From JARDZU01 sp963730285 (GTDB lineage Bacteria > Actinomycetota > Acidimicrobiia > Spongiisociales > ZC4RG35): DNA of 64,000 bases. This document shows positions 43,024-52,216 of this stretch, one piece after another. Under the pieces are notes generated by a model. It was not told where the DNA came from. It saw nothing but the letters and a program-made list of their open reading frames with translations, and made no database searches. Within the stretch, counting starts at the first letter, position 1, and each line of letters begins with the position of its first letter. The translations under genes and the position numbers were made by a program. Location: positions 124,001-188,000 of the forward strand of contig CAVSQY010000009.1 in the NCBI GenBank assembly GCA_963730285.1, written 5' to 3'.

Positions 43024-44012
43024 GAGACCAGTGCCAGATCGACAACCGAGTCAGCGATGGTGTGCAGCAACTCGACCACGCGCGGGCCCCAGTTGGAGGC
43101 CAGATACGAATCCAGCGGGACGATGGCCCCGTTGCCGACCGCTGTCATCCCATCCCATCCCGGTCGGTCCGCCAGACTCGCGGGTGTCACCCCGTAATCG
43201 ACGTCGGCGAGGAAGATGACATCCGGGTCCTTGCTCACGATGTACTCCGAAGACAGCTGGGGAAACCCCAGAGCATCGGTGTCGGCCTCGTCGGCGATGT
43301 TGACCAGCCCCAGCAGCGAATATATCTGTCCGAGGAAGCTGTGAGACGAGGCGGCATACAGAGTGGAGTCCACCTCGTGGTAGAAGCTGAGCCCGTCGGG
43401 CACCTTCGTGTCGAGGACGATGCGATCGATATCGATTTGCATTTGTGCGGTGACCAGACCGGCCTCCTCGGCATGCCCCGTCGCCAGTCCCAACGCGGCT
43501 ATCTGGTCGTAGGAGTCCTGAAGGGTGAGGGCCGTTGGGAGGAGAAGACTGTCAACGGCCACGGCCGCCAGACCGTCCTGGAGCTCCCCGGGGTCGAACG
43601 ACATGACCACCAGGTCCGGCGCGTAACCCAAGATTGCCTCCAGGTTCGGAGCGAAGCCACTCAGGTCCGTGACCGGAGCCTCCTCGGGGTAAGTGGAGAA
43701 CTCGTCGACGGCAACCACCTGATCTCCGGCTCCGATGCCAAACAGCATCTCCGTTGCAGTCGAGGACAACGAGACGACCCGGGTCGGTTGGGCCTCGATG
43801 GTGAGGTTGCCTCCGGGCAAGCTGACCACCACCGGGAAGGCCGGGTCGGTCGCCCCAATCGCACTGGTGGTTGTCGTCGCGTCGGCTATCGGGGCCGTGG
43901 TGACCTGGGCCGGACTCGTGGTGGCGGTGTCGCCCGTCGTAGTGGTCCCCGCACCGGTGATGCAGGCGGCCAAGGTCAAAACGAGCGCCACCAGGGGCAC
44001 AATCCTTCTCAT
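43020..44012 (-). CDS. btuF: B12-binding lipoprotein
   Basis: The 330-residue protein has a lipoprotein signal ending in LAACITG, a Thr-rich linker and a BtuF/FecB fold opening with VVSLSSTATEMLFGIGAGDQVVAVD. The C-terminal segment DVIFLADVDYG follows the family pattern. The start is the ATG at 44012, chosen because AGGAGG lies 9 nt upstream; another ATG at 44021 would have no spacing from that site. The site is inside the riboswitch-controlled hairpin. It captures cobalamin outside the cell. Confidence 0.9.
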   Translation of the reverse strand: MRRIVPLVALVLTLAACITGAGTTTTGDTATTSPAQVTTAPIADATTTTSAIGATDPAFPVVVSLPGGNLTIEAQPTRVVSLSSTATEMLFGIGAGDQVVAVDEFSTYPEEAPVTDLSGFAPNLEAILGYAPDLVVMSFDPGELQDGLAAVAVDSLLLPTALTLQDSYDQIAALGLATGHAEEAGLVTAQMQIDIDRIVLDTKVPDGLSFYHEVDSTLYAASSHSFLGQIYSLLGLVNIADEADTDALGFPQLSSEYIVSKDPDVIFLADVDYGVTPASLADRPGWDGMTAVGNGAIVPLDSYLASNWGPRVVELLHTIADSVVDLALVS

Positions 44013-44018
44013 GTGAAA

Positions 44019-44094
44019 CATCCTCCTGTCAAGGAGGATGAAGAGGCCGGTGGCTTCCCTGAGCCCACGCTTCCGTCTTCATCCGAGACTTTCG
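44019..44094 (-). promoter_or_regulatory. Riboswitch expression platform: ribosome-site hairpin and competing helix
   Basis: CATCCTCC and GGAGGATG (44040-44033 with 44026-44019) form an 8-bp stem over the btuF AGGAGG site. The same bases of its left arm can instead pair over 9 bp: TCTTCATCC (44044-44036) with GGATGAAGA (44084-44076). The two structures exclude each other. When the upstream helix forms, the ribosome site is free; when the aptamer prevents it, the hairpin hides the site. Confidence 0.75.
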
Positions 44095-44210
44095 TCGTGA
44101 CCACGGAAGACCAGGCGACCTGGCTCGTCCCCCGTTCCCGGGGGCTTCACAGTTGCGGGACAGCGTCGGGTTCACACCGACTTCGCTGGCTCCGTGGCAC
44201 CCACCGATAA
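44095..44210 (-). ncRNA. Cobalamin riboswitch aptamer
   Basis: On the minus strand the conserved core reads GTGTGAACCCGAC, then CTGTCCCGCAACTGTGA (44164-44148 region), the strongest signature of cobalamin riboswitches. Outer arms CCACGGA (44197-44191) and TCCGTGG (44107-44101) close the structure. It lies directly upstream of btuF and controls the B12 uptake operon at the translation level. Confidence 0.9.
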
Positions 44211-44212
44211 GT

Positions 44213-44243
44213 AGTGGGCCCGGCCATGATAGCCGGGCCCACT
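44213..44243. terminator. Strong hairpin after the HtrA gene
   Basis: Twelve perfect base pairs (44213-44224 with 44232-44243) and a 7-nt loop CATGATA, placed between the HtrA stop and the B12 riboswitch on the minus strand. No T-run follows. It probably separates the two transcripts. Confidence 0.7.
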
Positions 44244-44276
44244 GGGGGGGATCTGTCGGATCAAGCCGCTTGGCGG

Positions 44277-45575
<1,299 letters not shown>

Positions 45576-45618
45576 GATTCCTAGACCTCCTGGTAGTCAT
45601 GACGGTACCGGCGGCTCT

Positions 45619-46773
45619 TTAAGGGTTGGTAAAGGGGGAGACAGCCGGATGTGAGTTTTCCGGGTCGCCGATCGGAAGCCAGATGATCATCGTGACACCC
45701 TTACCCCCATTCCCGGGCACATCAACCAAGGCACCACCATGGCCCGCCGCCACCTGTTCTACTATCGACAGCCCCAAACCGACACGTCCGCCGTCCGGCT
45801 CATCGGGAAGACCGGGACCGCTGTCCTGCACTGCGAGCCATGCCCATCCGGCCTCGCTCCCGCTGCCGACGCGGATCGTCGAACCCGTGGGGGCGGCCCG
45901 GATCGCGTTGTCAATGAGGTTTGTGAGGGCGCGGTCTAGGGCGACCTCGACGCCCTGCACGACGGCGGGCACCGCAGCTGTCTCGATGATCAGACCCTTT
46001 GCCGACGCCAGACTGGCAAACTCGGTGGCCTTCTCACGCACCAACGCCGACACGTCCAGGGTCACCGCCTGGGCCCTGCCCGTCTGCAATCGCGCCGTCG
46101 CCAGGAGCCCTTCGATCATCTGAGACATCTTTTCCGCATTTCGCTGGACGATGGCACCGACCTCGCGCCAGTCCCCGACGTCCGCATCCTCGTCGAGAGC
46201 CACCACCTCGACGTTGGATCGGATCACCGTGAGCGGGGTGCGCAGATCGTGACTGGTGTCGGCCAGGAGCTGGCGTTGGCTGGAGAAGGCCCGATCGAGG
46301 CGCTCGAGCATCTGGTCGAAGGTGGAAGCGAGGCGGGTGAGCTCGTCATCGGGCCCTTCCAGGGCGATGCGACGACTCAGGTCCGAGGCCTGGATGTCAC
46401 GAGCAACCTGGCTGATCTCCTCGACTGGTTTGAGCACGCGCCCAGACATGACCCATCCCACCACCAGTGAGAGCAGAAAGAGCAGAGCCAGGGCGAAAAT
46501 CGTGAATCTTGCAACCTCATTGAGAACGATCTGGTTGTAGATCGCTTCGATCATCCGCATCTCATGCTCCTCCAGGGCGGGGATGACCCCTATTTGGACG
46601 CCGTCCTGGAACACGGGGCGGCCCGTCCAAACGAATTGGGTCATGGTCTGCGTCTCCAACCATCGACGAAGTGCCAGATAGACCAGCCCGAGGAGAGCAC
46701 CACCCAGACCGAAGACCACGGCGGAATACTGGACGGAGAGCCTGAATCGGATCGAACGGAAGACCGAAGGCAT
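45619..46773 (-). CDS. Sensor histidine kinase
   Basis: The 384-residue kinase has two membrane helices (about residues 15-36 and 88-110) enclosing a short outer loop. A HAMP region follows, then HisKA with the phosphorylated histidine in ADTSHDLRTPL, the N box LTNLIDNAIRAAP, and ATP-lid glycines DSGPGLPDE and GLGLSIVEQ. The start codon shares a base with the regulator's stop (TGATG). With the adjacent regulator it forms a two-component pair; the signal is unknown. The HtrA gene downstream on the same strand is a candidate target. Confidence 0.92.
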   Translation of the reverse strand: MPSVFRSIRFRLSVQYSAVVFGLGGALLGLVYLALRRWLETQTMTQFVWTGRPVFQDGVQIGVIPALEEHEMRMIEAIYNQIVLNEVARFTIFALALLFLLSLVVGWVMSGRVLKPVEEISQVARDIQASDLSRRIALEGPDDELTRLASTFDQMLERLDRAFSSQRQLLADTSHDLRTPLTVIRSNVEVVALDEDADVGDWREVGAIVQRNAEKMSQMIEGLLATARLQTGRAQAVTLDVSALVREKATEFASLASAKGLIIETAAVPAVVQGVEVALDRALTNLIDNAIRAAPTGSTIRVGSGSEAGWAWLAVQDSGPGLPDEPDGGRVGLGLSIVEQVAAGHGGALVDVPGNGGKGVTMIIWLPIGDPENSHPAVSPFTNP

Positions 46774-47447
46774 CAGTCTTCCAGCCTGTAGCCACGACCC
46801 GGCACAGTCGCGATCAACTGTGGCGGCCCCATCTTCTTTCGAAGGTTGCTCACAGTGACCCGGACCACGTTCGTCAAGGGATCGGCCATCTCATCCCACA
46901 CATGCTCCAGCAAATGCTCCTGGCTGAGCACAGATCCGGCGTGTGCCATGAAATAGTGAAGCAGGGAGAATTCCTTGGCTGTCAGATCCAATGGAACTTG
47001 GTCGCGTGTCGCCTCGAAACGGGCAGGGTCGAGACGGAGGGCGCCAACCTCGAGAACCGGGTCAACCGCGTCCTCCCGTCGCAGTAGTGCCCGGATGCGG
47101 GCGGAAAGCTCAGCGAAGGCAAACGGCTTGACCAGATAGTCGTCGGCCCCCGAGTCGAGACCCGACACTCGATCCTCGACGTCGTCACGGGCGGTCAACA
47201 TCAAGATTCGCGGTCGATCGCCCTCGAGGGTGGGCAACGAGCCGTCGACGAGTCTGCGGCACAGGTCGAGCCCCGACCCATCGGGAAGGTTCCAGTCGAG
47301 GCAAACGAGGTCGTAACCCGCCGTTCGAAGCTTTAGGTCAGCGTCGTTCGAGCCGAGCGCCACATCCACGGCATGGCCATCCCTTCGCAGGCCGCGGGCG
47401 ATGGCATTGGCTAGATCCGGCTCATCTTCGACTACAAGGAGGCGCAC
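46773..47447 (-). CDS. OmpR-family response regulator
   Basis: The 224-residue regulator has a receiver domain (acidic residues in VVEDEPD, phospho-aspartate in CLDWNLPDG, lysine in YLVKPF). It is followed by a winged-helix domain with LTAKEFSLLHYFM, VWDEMADPLTNVVRVTVSNLRKK and PGRGYRL. The start GTG at 47447 is followed by the receiver's first strand; the longer frame to 47546 adds unrelated sequence. It likely binds the palindromic site just upstream and regulates its own operon. Confidence 0.92.
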   Translation of the reverse strand: MRLLVVEDEPDLANAIARGLRRDGHAVDVALGSNDADLKLRTAGYDLVCLDWNLPDGSGLDLCRRLVDGSLPTLEGDRPRILMLTARDDVEDRVSGLDSGADDYLVKPFAFAELSARIRALLRREDAVDPVLEVGALRLDPARFEATRDQVPLDLTAKEFSLLHYFMAHAGSVLSQEHLLEHVWDEMADPLTNVVRVTVSNLRKKMGPPQLIATVPGRGYRLED

Positions 47448-47495
47448 TGTCCCGAAAGCTATCCGAAAATGGTTAATGACCGAATAAACCTGGCA

Positions 47496-47505
47496 TACCC
47501 GGGTA
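47496..47505. promoter_or_regulatory. Palindrome upstream of the response regulator
   Basis: TACCCGGGTA is a perfect 10-nt palindrome, 49-58 nt before the regulator start, next to a near-palindrome GGTTTAT...ATTAACC in an AT-rich stretch. It could be an operator or promoter part. Confidence 0.3.
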
Positions 47506-47581
47506 AGTGGACGAGTATGGGCTGTTGGGCCTATCAACCTTTGCAACCAAATGCCGATGAGGTGAGTCGGAGTACATACAA

Positions 47582-47758
47582 ATGGTCGTCACATTCATAA
47601 CTGAAGACAACAACGGATTTCATACCTACACAGGGCACGTCGTCAGCCGGGGGCCCTCCACCATCGTCGTGATGCTCACCGAGCCTTTCAGCATGGCCGG
47701 CCGCTCGGTCCAGTTCCCGATGAGCACCGTCGTCGACGAAAAGGTCATCTCGGCCTGA
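47582..47758 (+). CDS. Small protein of 58 residues, unknown
   Basis: An ATG frame runs from 47582 to a TGA, reading MVVTFITEDNNG, then VVSRGPSTIVVMLTEP and ending VVDEKVISA. The codon use is strongly of this genome's type, with G or C at most third positions, which a random frame would not show. No signal or membrane segment. The ribosome site is weak (GAGTACATACAA). It is divergent from the response regulator. Unrecognised family. Confidence 0.55.
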   Translation: MVVTFITEDNNGFHTYTGHVVSRGPSTIVVMLTEPFSMAGRSVQFPMSTVVDEKVISA

Positions 47759-47826
47759 CGCACCCATAAGTGGTGGATGACCAAATGATGCATCGACACG
47801 CGAAGAATCCCACGTAACCTGTACCC

Positions 47827-48090
47827 ATGTTCCTCGACGCCACTATCTGGCAGGCAATGGCTGTGGTTGGTGGCATTGGCGGCCTCGGAGGTCTGATCGG
47901 CGGTTTCATCTCCAGTGCCGACAGCCTGTTTGGGACTCTCCTCATGGGCGTCATCGGTGGCGTGGCCGGGGCGACGATCATGAGGATTGCCGGAGCCCCC
48001 GGCATATACACCGTCGGTGACGGCTTCTCCCTGGTGTGGGGTGGCCTCTTCGGCCTCGTCCTCGGCTTCGTGGTGGGAAAGGCCAACTAG
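47827..48090 (+). CDS. Transglycosylase-associated / GlsB-YeaQ-YmgE-like small membrane protein
   Basis: The 87-residue protein has three glycine-rich hydrophobic segments: VVGGIGGLGGLIGGF, MGVIGGVAGATIM and LVWGGLFGLVLGFVVG. This matches the GlsB/YeaQ/YmgE (transgly_assoc) family in length and style. Such proteins are stress-related in some bacteria; the role here is unknown. A strong palindrome follows as terminator. Confidence 0.7.
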   Translation: MFLDATIWQAMAVVGGIGGLGGLIGGFISSADSLFGTLLMGVIGGVAGATIMRIAGAPGIYTVGDGFSLVWGGLFGLVLGFVVGKAN

Positions 48091-48100
48091 ACGCCGCGTC

Positions 48101-48120
48101 AGCCGACGGCGCCGTCGGCT
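48101..48120 (+). terminator. Palindromic terminator after the GlsB-like gene
   Basis: A perfect 20-nt palindrome (AGCCGACGGC / GCCGTCGGCT) 11 nt after the stop, followed by CTCTTTCC. The short T-rich tail supports a Rho-independent terminator. Confidence 0.7.
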
Positions 48121-48193
48121 CTTTCCGCTGGAAATCCTCCCACCTCGGAAGCTCCCGCGTTTCCTGTCCACCGATTTCGGGTATCGAGACCTT

Positions 48194-48221
48194 GGGCGAT
48201 CACCCGATGGGCTGATCGCCC
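48194..48221 (+). promoter_or_regulatory. Hairpin upstream of the lipoprotein gene
   Basis: GGGCGATCA (48194-48202) and TGATCGCCC (48213-48221) form a 9-bp stem with a 10-nt loop, followed by TTCTAAGC. It may be a second terminator or a leader hairpin of the gene starting at 48252. Confidence 0.4.
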
Positions 48222-48251
48222 TTCTAAGCAATCGATCAAAGGACCCCAATC

Positions 48252-48707
48252 ATGAGACAGACAAAGATCTGGGCGCCAATCCTGTGCGCTTCCGTGGTGC
48301 TCGGCGCCTGCGCCGGAACCGACGCGAACACGACGACCACGATGAGTGATTCGACCGCCAGCACGACCTCGACCACCGCCATCGCAGGCGGGCAAGCCGA
48401 TGGAGACATGAGCGCCACGGTCAGCGGACTCCAGGACGAAGTGAACAGCTTCACCCAGGCGGTCCAGGATTCCCAGGCATCGGCCCAGATCAGCAGTGCT
48501 TGGACAGATCTGCAGGCCAAATTGGCGGTTTCACTCGCCTCGCTCCAGAGCGACGGGACAGTCGACACCGAAGCTCTGCAGAACGACCTGAACGACTTCG
48601 AAACCGTGTTGAACGATGCCGCCAACGACCTCGAACCCCAGGTCCGTGACGAATGGGACACTCTGCGGGGCCAGTTCGAAGATGTCATGAGCCAACTCGG
48701 CAGCTGA
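48252..48707 (+). CDS. Lipoprotein, coiled-coil type, unknown
   Basis: The 151-residue protein has a signal with the modified cysteine in VLGACAGT and a Thr/Ser-rich linker. A helical domain follows, with heptad-like pattern VSGLQDEVNSFTQAVQDSQ and VLNDAANDLEPQVRDEWDTLRGQFEDVMSQLG. AAAGGA lies 9 nt before the ATG. No family recognised. It stands alone before a perfect palindromic terminator. Confidence 0.78.
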   Translation: MRQTKIWAPILCASVVLGACAGTDANTTTTMSDSTASTTSTTAIAGGQADGDMSATVSGLQDEVNSFTQAVQDSQASAQISSAWTDLQAKLAVSLASLQSDGTVDTEALQNDLNDFETVLNDAANDLEPQVRDEWDTLRGQFEDVMSQLGS

Positions 48708-48729
48708 TTGGCAGCAATCCATCCATCGC

Positions 48730-48769
48730 AATGAGAAGGGACACCTCCGCGGAGGTGTCCCTTCTCATT
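48730..48769. terminator. Forty-nucleotide perfect palindrome between convergent genes
   Basis: A fully symmetric sequence, 20 bases each side of 48749/48750, with AATGAGAAGGGACACCTCCG as the left half, followed by TT on the plus strand. It can form 18 or more base pairs and separates the lipoprotein gene from the convergent exporter operon. Confidence 0.8.
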
Positions 48770-48823
48770 TCATGTCTCATCCATGGCTGGTCTCCCACGA
48801 TGGCGACGGGTGAGAGCCGAGCC

Positions 48824-50329
48824 TCAGCCGAGGCGGGAGCCCAGCTTCGCCCGCACCGACAGCCATGCCAGAGCTCCGGCCCCCAAGACGTAGGCGCCCA
48901 ACCCGACGAGAAGGAACGGCGAGGCGGTCTCACCCCGGAACATGACGTCGTCGAGCCCACGCACGCCGTATGTCGCCGGCAGAACGTAGGAAAGGGCCCT
49001 CACAGCCGGCCTCAGCTGCTCGAGGGGCAGGATGAAACCACTGAAGAAGATCGAGAACATCAAGATGATCATCGAATATTGCACAGCCTGGCTATCGGTT
49101 CCGGCGAGACCGGAGATCGCAAAACCGACTCCCAATGAGGCGAGAAGGACCAAGACGATGACGATGGCGTAGGCCCAGATGGGACCGGCCACATGCAGGC
49201 CGAGGGCCAGCATGGCAAGGGTCAAGGCCAGCGCCACGGCACCGCCAATGACCATGAAGGAGAGGTACTTGCCGACCAGGGTCTCACCGACGGAGAGCGG
49301 GGAGGCCCGGAACACATCGGTTATCCCCAGCTGCCTCTCATTCACGAGAGACAAGGCGGCAAAAGTGATCGCCAGGTGCTGCAAGAGGACGATCAGCACT
49401 CCGGGGGCGTAGAAGGCTGCGGCTGATGGAGGGCCCTCGACCAGCGGCCGGACGTCGGCAGCGAACGGGCTAACTATGAGCTCTGGGTCCATCGATCGAA
49501 TCTCTTCGATCTGGGTGTCGAGGCCTTCCAGGGCCGTCTGCGTCTTCCTCGCCTCCTCCAACGTCATGACCGTCCTCGGATCATCAACCCCGACACTTTC
49601 GAGAAGGTTGCTCGCGTTTCCTCTCGTCTCGGCGCCCAGGGCCGTCGCCACGTTGTCGTACAGGCGATCGCCCGTGCCCCTACCGCCTTCGAGGCCGGTC
49701 AGGCTTTCGACCAGACGAGCCTGGTCTTCGCCGGCAGCGACGGTGTCACCTCGTTCGAGGGATCGCACGAGAGCGCCCGCATTTTGGCGAGCCGACTCGG
49801 CCAGCTGTCCGAGATCGGACGAATCGCCCTGAAGCTGATCCACCACGCCGGCGAGGACGCGACGATTGATCTCGTTGACCGATAATCGTGACAACAACCT
49901 CAGATTGCTGGTGAGTACCGGATCGACTTCCGAATGCACGACGGTGAAGGTGGCTCGCTCCCCACGATCGAGACTATCCAGGGCGTCGGATGGGGCGATG
50001 ATGACCAGGTCCAAATCCCCCTGCTCCAAACGGCCCAGCGCGGAAGTCGGGTCCGTGGTGGTGCCATCCAGTTCGATCGCCTGGCCGAAAGACTCGCTCA
50101 GGTCACCCAAATCGGTTGCCAACGAGGCCGATTCGCTGGGAACCACGATGACCGTTCGCAGCGGGTCCGGTGTCTGCCGGTATCCGAGACCGAAGAGGAA
50201 CAGGATCAGGAACGGCCCCACGACGAGCGTGAGAAGCAATCGCGGCTGCCGCCATACGCTCAGCAACTCCTTGCGCACGAAGGCAAAGCTTCGAATGAAC
50301 CGGGAGGTCCACCGATCGGGAACCGACAT
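48824..50329 (-). CDS. ABC-2 type permease with large external domain
   Basis: The 501-residue protein has an N-terminal helix (residues 22-48), then a polar domain of about 250 residues likely outside. Five or six helices follow from residue 300, with VLIVLLQHLAITFAALSLVNERQLG, RASPLSV and FFSGFILPLEQL of the ABC-2/YhgE-like family. It works with the preceding ATPase, whose stop shares a base with this start. The large external domain suggests export of a lipid or polymer rather than a small drug, as inference. Confidence 0.88.
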   Translation of the reverse strand: MSVPDRWTSRFIRSFAFVRKELLSVWRQPRLLLTLVVGPFLILFLFGLGYRQTPDPLRTVIVVPSESASLATDLGDLSESFGQAIELDGTTTDPTSALGRLEQGDLDLVIIAPSDALDSLDRGERATFTVVHSEVDPVLTSNLRLLSRLSVNEINRRVLAGVVDQLQGDSSDLGQLAESARQNAGALVRSLERGDTVAAGEDQARLVESLTGLEGGRGTGDRLYDNVATALGAETRGNASNLLESVGVDDPRTVMTLEEARKTQTALEGLDTQIEEIRSMDPELIVSPFAADVRPLVEGPPSAAAFYAPGVLIVLLQHLAITFAALSLVNERQLGITDVFRASPLSVGETLVGKYLSFMVIGGAVALALTLAMLALGLHVAGPIWAYAIVIVLVLLASLGVGFAISGLAGTDSQAVQYSMIILMFSIFFSGFILPLEQLRPAVRALSYVLPATYGVRGLDDVMFRGETASPFLLVGLGAYVLGAGALAWLSVRAKLGSRLG

Positions 50330-51288
50330 CAGGTCGACTCCCCACGACCCGATTCGGCACCGAGACGCTCGATGAGCTCGACGAACACATCATCGAATGG
50401 CGGCGCATAGGGATCCGCCTCCTCCAGCCCCAAGCCCCGGGCCGAGGCCCAGTCGGCGATCCTCGGCGATGCGGCCCCCGCGTCGGGGACCGTCATCCGT
50501 AGTGATCGGTGGTCGATCCAACCCATGTCGATGACCCAATCGAGGCTTCTGAGCTCATCCAAATCCTGTCTGCTGGGGCGTGAGCCGAACACCACGTGCA
50601 GGATCTCGCCACCAAAGGCGCTCCGCCTGAGGTCGTCCGGGCTCTCGAAGACGAGGATCCGGCCGTCGGACAGGACCCCGACACGATCGCAATAGGCGGC
50701 CTCGCCGACATATTGCGTGGTGACCACGATGGTGGTCCCTGCATCGGCCAGCTTCTCGAAATGGTCCCAGAACTTTCTACGCAGCACCGGGTCGACCCCG
50801 GCGGTCGGCTCGTCCAGAAAGAGAAGCTCGGGCTCGTGCAAGAGGGTGGCGGCCAGCGCCATTCGGCGCTTCTCCCCGCCCGACGCGTCGCGGAGCAACC
50901 GATCACCCATCTCGGACAGGTCGACCAGGCTGAGCATGTCGTCGAGACGGTGGGCTCTTCGATAGGGAAGGCCGTAGACGGAGGCAGCGAAGTTGAGATT
51001 CTCCCTCAGCGTCAGGTCGGGATAGAAGAGCGAGTCCTGGGCCATGTAGCCGATACGCCCCTTCATTTCGGGTCGAAAGTGAAGGGGGTCATGGCCCATG
51101 ACGACGACATCACCGGCGTCCGGCGCCAGCAGCCCGGTGAGCAGGCGCACCGTCGTGGTCTTGCCCGACCCACTCGGGCCGATGAGGCCGATTATCGAGC
51201 CTTTCTCTATATCGATTTGGAGGTCGAAGACCCCAGCACCACTCGAATATCGCTTGGTGAGCCCCAAGGTCGAGACGATCGAATTCAT
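50329..51288 (-). CDS. ABC exporter ATPase
   Basis: The 319-residue ATPase has Walker A GPSGSGKTT, a slightly unusual signature DASGGEKRRMALAATLL, and Walker B LLFLDEPTAGVDP. It is coupled to the ABC-2 permease (TGATG). The ATG at 51288 (MNSIVSTLGLTKRY) is chosen; the longer frame adds residues without family pattern and enters the divergent gap. The cargo is unknown. Confidence 0.88.
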   Translation of the reverse strand: MNSIVSTLGLTKRYSSGAGVFDLQIDIEKGSIIGLIGPSGSGKTTTVRLLTGLLAPDAGDVVVMGHDPLHFRPEMKGRIGYMAQDSLFYPDLTLRENLNFAASVYGLPYRRAHRLDDMLSLVDLSEMGDRLLRDASGGEKRRMALAATLLHEPELLFLDEPTAGVDPVLRRKFWDHFEKLADAGTTIVVTTQYVGEAAYCDRVGVLSDGRILVFESPDDLRRSAFGGEILHVVFGSRPSRQDLDELRSLDWVIDMGWIDHRSLRMTVPDAGAASPRIADWASARGLGLEEADPYAPPFDDVFVELIERLGAESGRGEST

Positions 51289-51377
51289 TGGAAAGAAATA
51301 CCCAACCTGTGGTTTTCTCAATCCCGGCACGGCCGCTGTCCGTTTCCTGAGGTCCACAGCCGGGTATTCAGACGTGC

Positions 51378-52205
51378 ATGAAATTCAACACTCTCGTCAC
51401 GACGCGTCGTCTCGGGCGCCTGCGGGTCATCGGAGTCGTCTCATTGGTCGCCTCTTTGCTCGCTGCCGTCCTCGGTTGGATCCTGGTAGGCGTGGTGGCG
51501 AACGATTTGCGCGACTCCGTCGGCGTGTCCGATTCGGCCGTGTTCGCCCTCGGTGAGACGGTCGACCTGGTGGAGCGTCTCACCAACGAGCTGGACACCG
51601 GCCTGACGACGGCGGGGGCAGGCATCGGCGCAGCCGCGGCCACCACCGAGATGGCAGCGACCCAACTCTCCGATGTCGCCGACTTCCTCGACGGGCCTCT
51701 GCAGGCTGATATAGAGACTCTTCGTGGGACGATGCCGGCGGCAGTGCAGGCAGCGGCGACGATCGACACCGCGATGAGGGCTCTGTCTCTCTTCGGCGTC
51801 GACTATTCGCCGGAGAAGCCTTTCGATGAGTCACTGCGAGCAGTGGAGAGTGCCTTGGACGGATTGCCTGCCGAGTTGAACCAGCAGGCAGACGCGATCC
51901 GCGCATTGGTGCCGACCGCATCCCAATTCGCCGTCGACGCCGCCGGCCTGGCCGGCTCCCTCGAAACCCTCACAACCGAGTTGTCGAGCACCGAAGATGT
52001 CGTCGGCTCATACCGTGCCGCTCTGGGCCAAGCGCAGTCGGTGGTCGATCAGACCGATGGGGCCGTCACCCGAAACACATGGCTACTGCGGGCACTGATC
52101 CTCATGTTTGCCCTTCTCGGATCCGCTCTCTCGGTCGGGATGATCATGATGGGCCAATTGGCCGACCCGGTCTTGGAGGGAGATCCTTTTCCTGCCAGCG
52201 ATTGA
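51378..52205 (+). CDS. Two-helix membrane protein with external coiled coil, unknown
   Basis: The 275-residue protein has a helix near residues 18-42, a polar alpha-helical middle of about 190 residues rich in Ala/Thr/Glu with heptads (LVERLTNELDTG, LETLTTELSSTEDVV), and a second helix near 235-262. The middle should lie outside the cell. No family is recognised; methyl-accepting-like features are absent. It is divergent from the ABC exporter by 89 bp and may share its regulation. Confidence 0.75.
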   Translation: MKFNTLVTTRRLGRLRVIGVVSLVASLLAAVLGWILVGVVANDLRDSVGVSDSAVFALGETVDLVERLTNELDTGLTTAGAGIGAAAATTEMAATQLSDVADFLDGPLQADIETLRGTMPAAVQAAATIDTAMRALSLFGVDYSPEKPFDESLRAVESALDGLPAELNQQADAIRALVPTASQFAVDAAGLAGSLETLTTELSSTEDVVGSYRAALGQAQSVVDQTDGAVTRNTWLLRALILMFALLGSALSVGMIMMGQLADPVLEGDPFPASD

Positions 52206-52216
52206 ACGAGGCTCGC

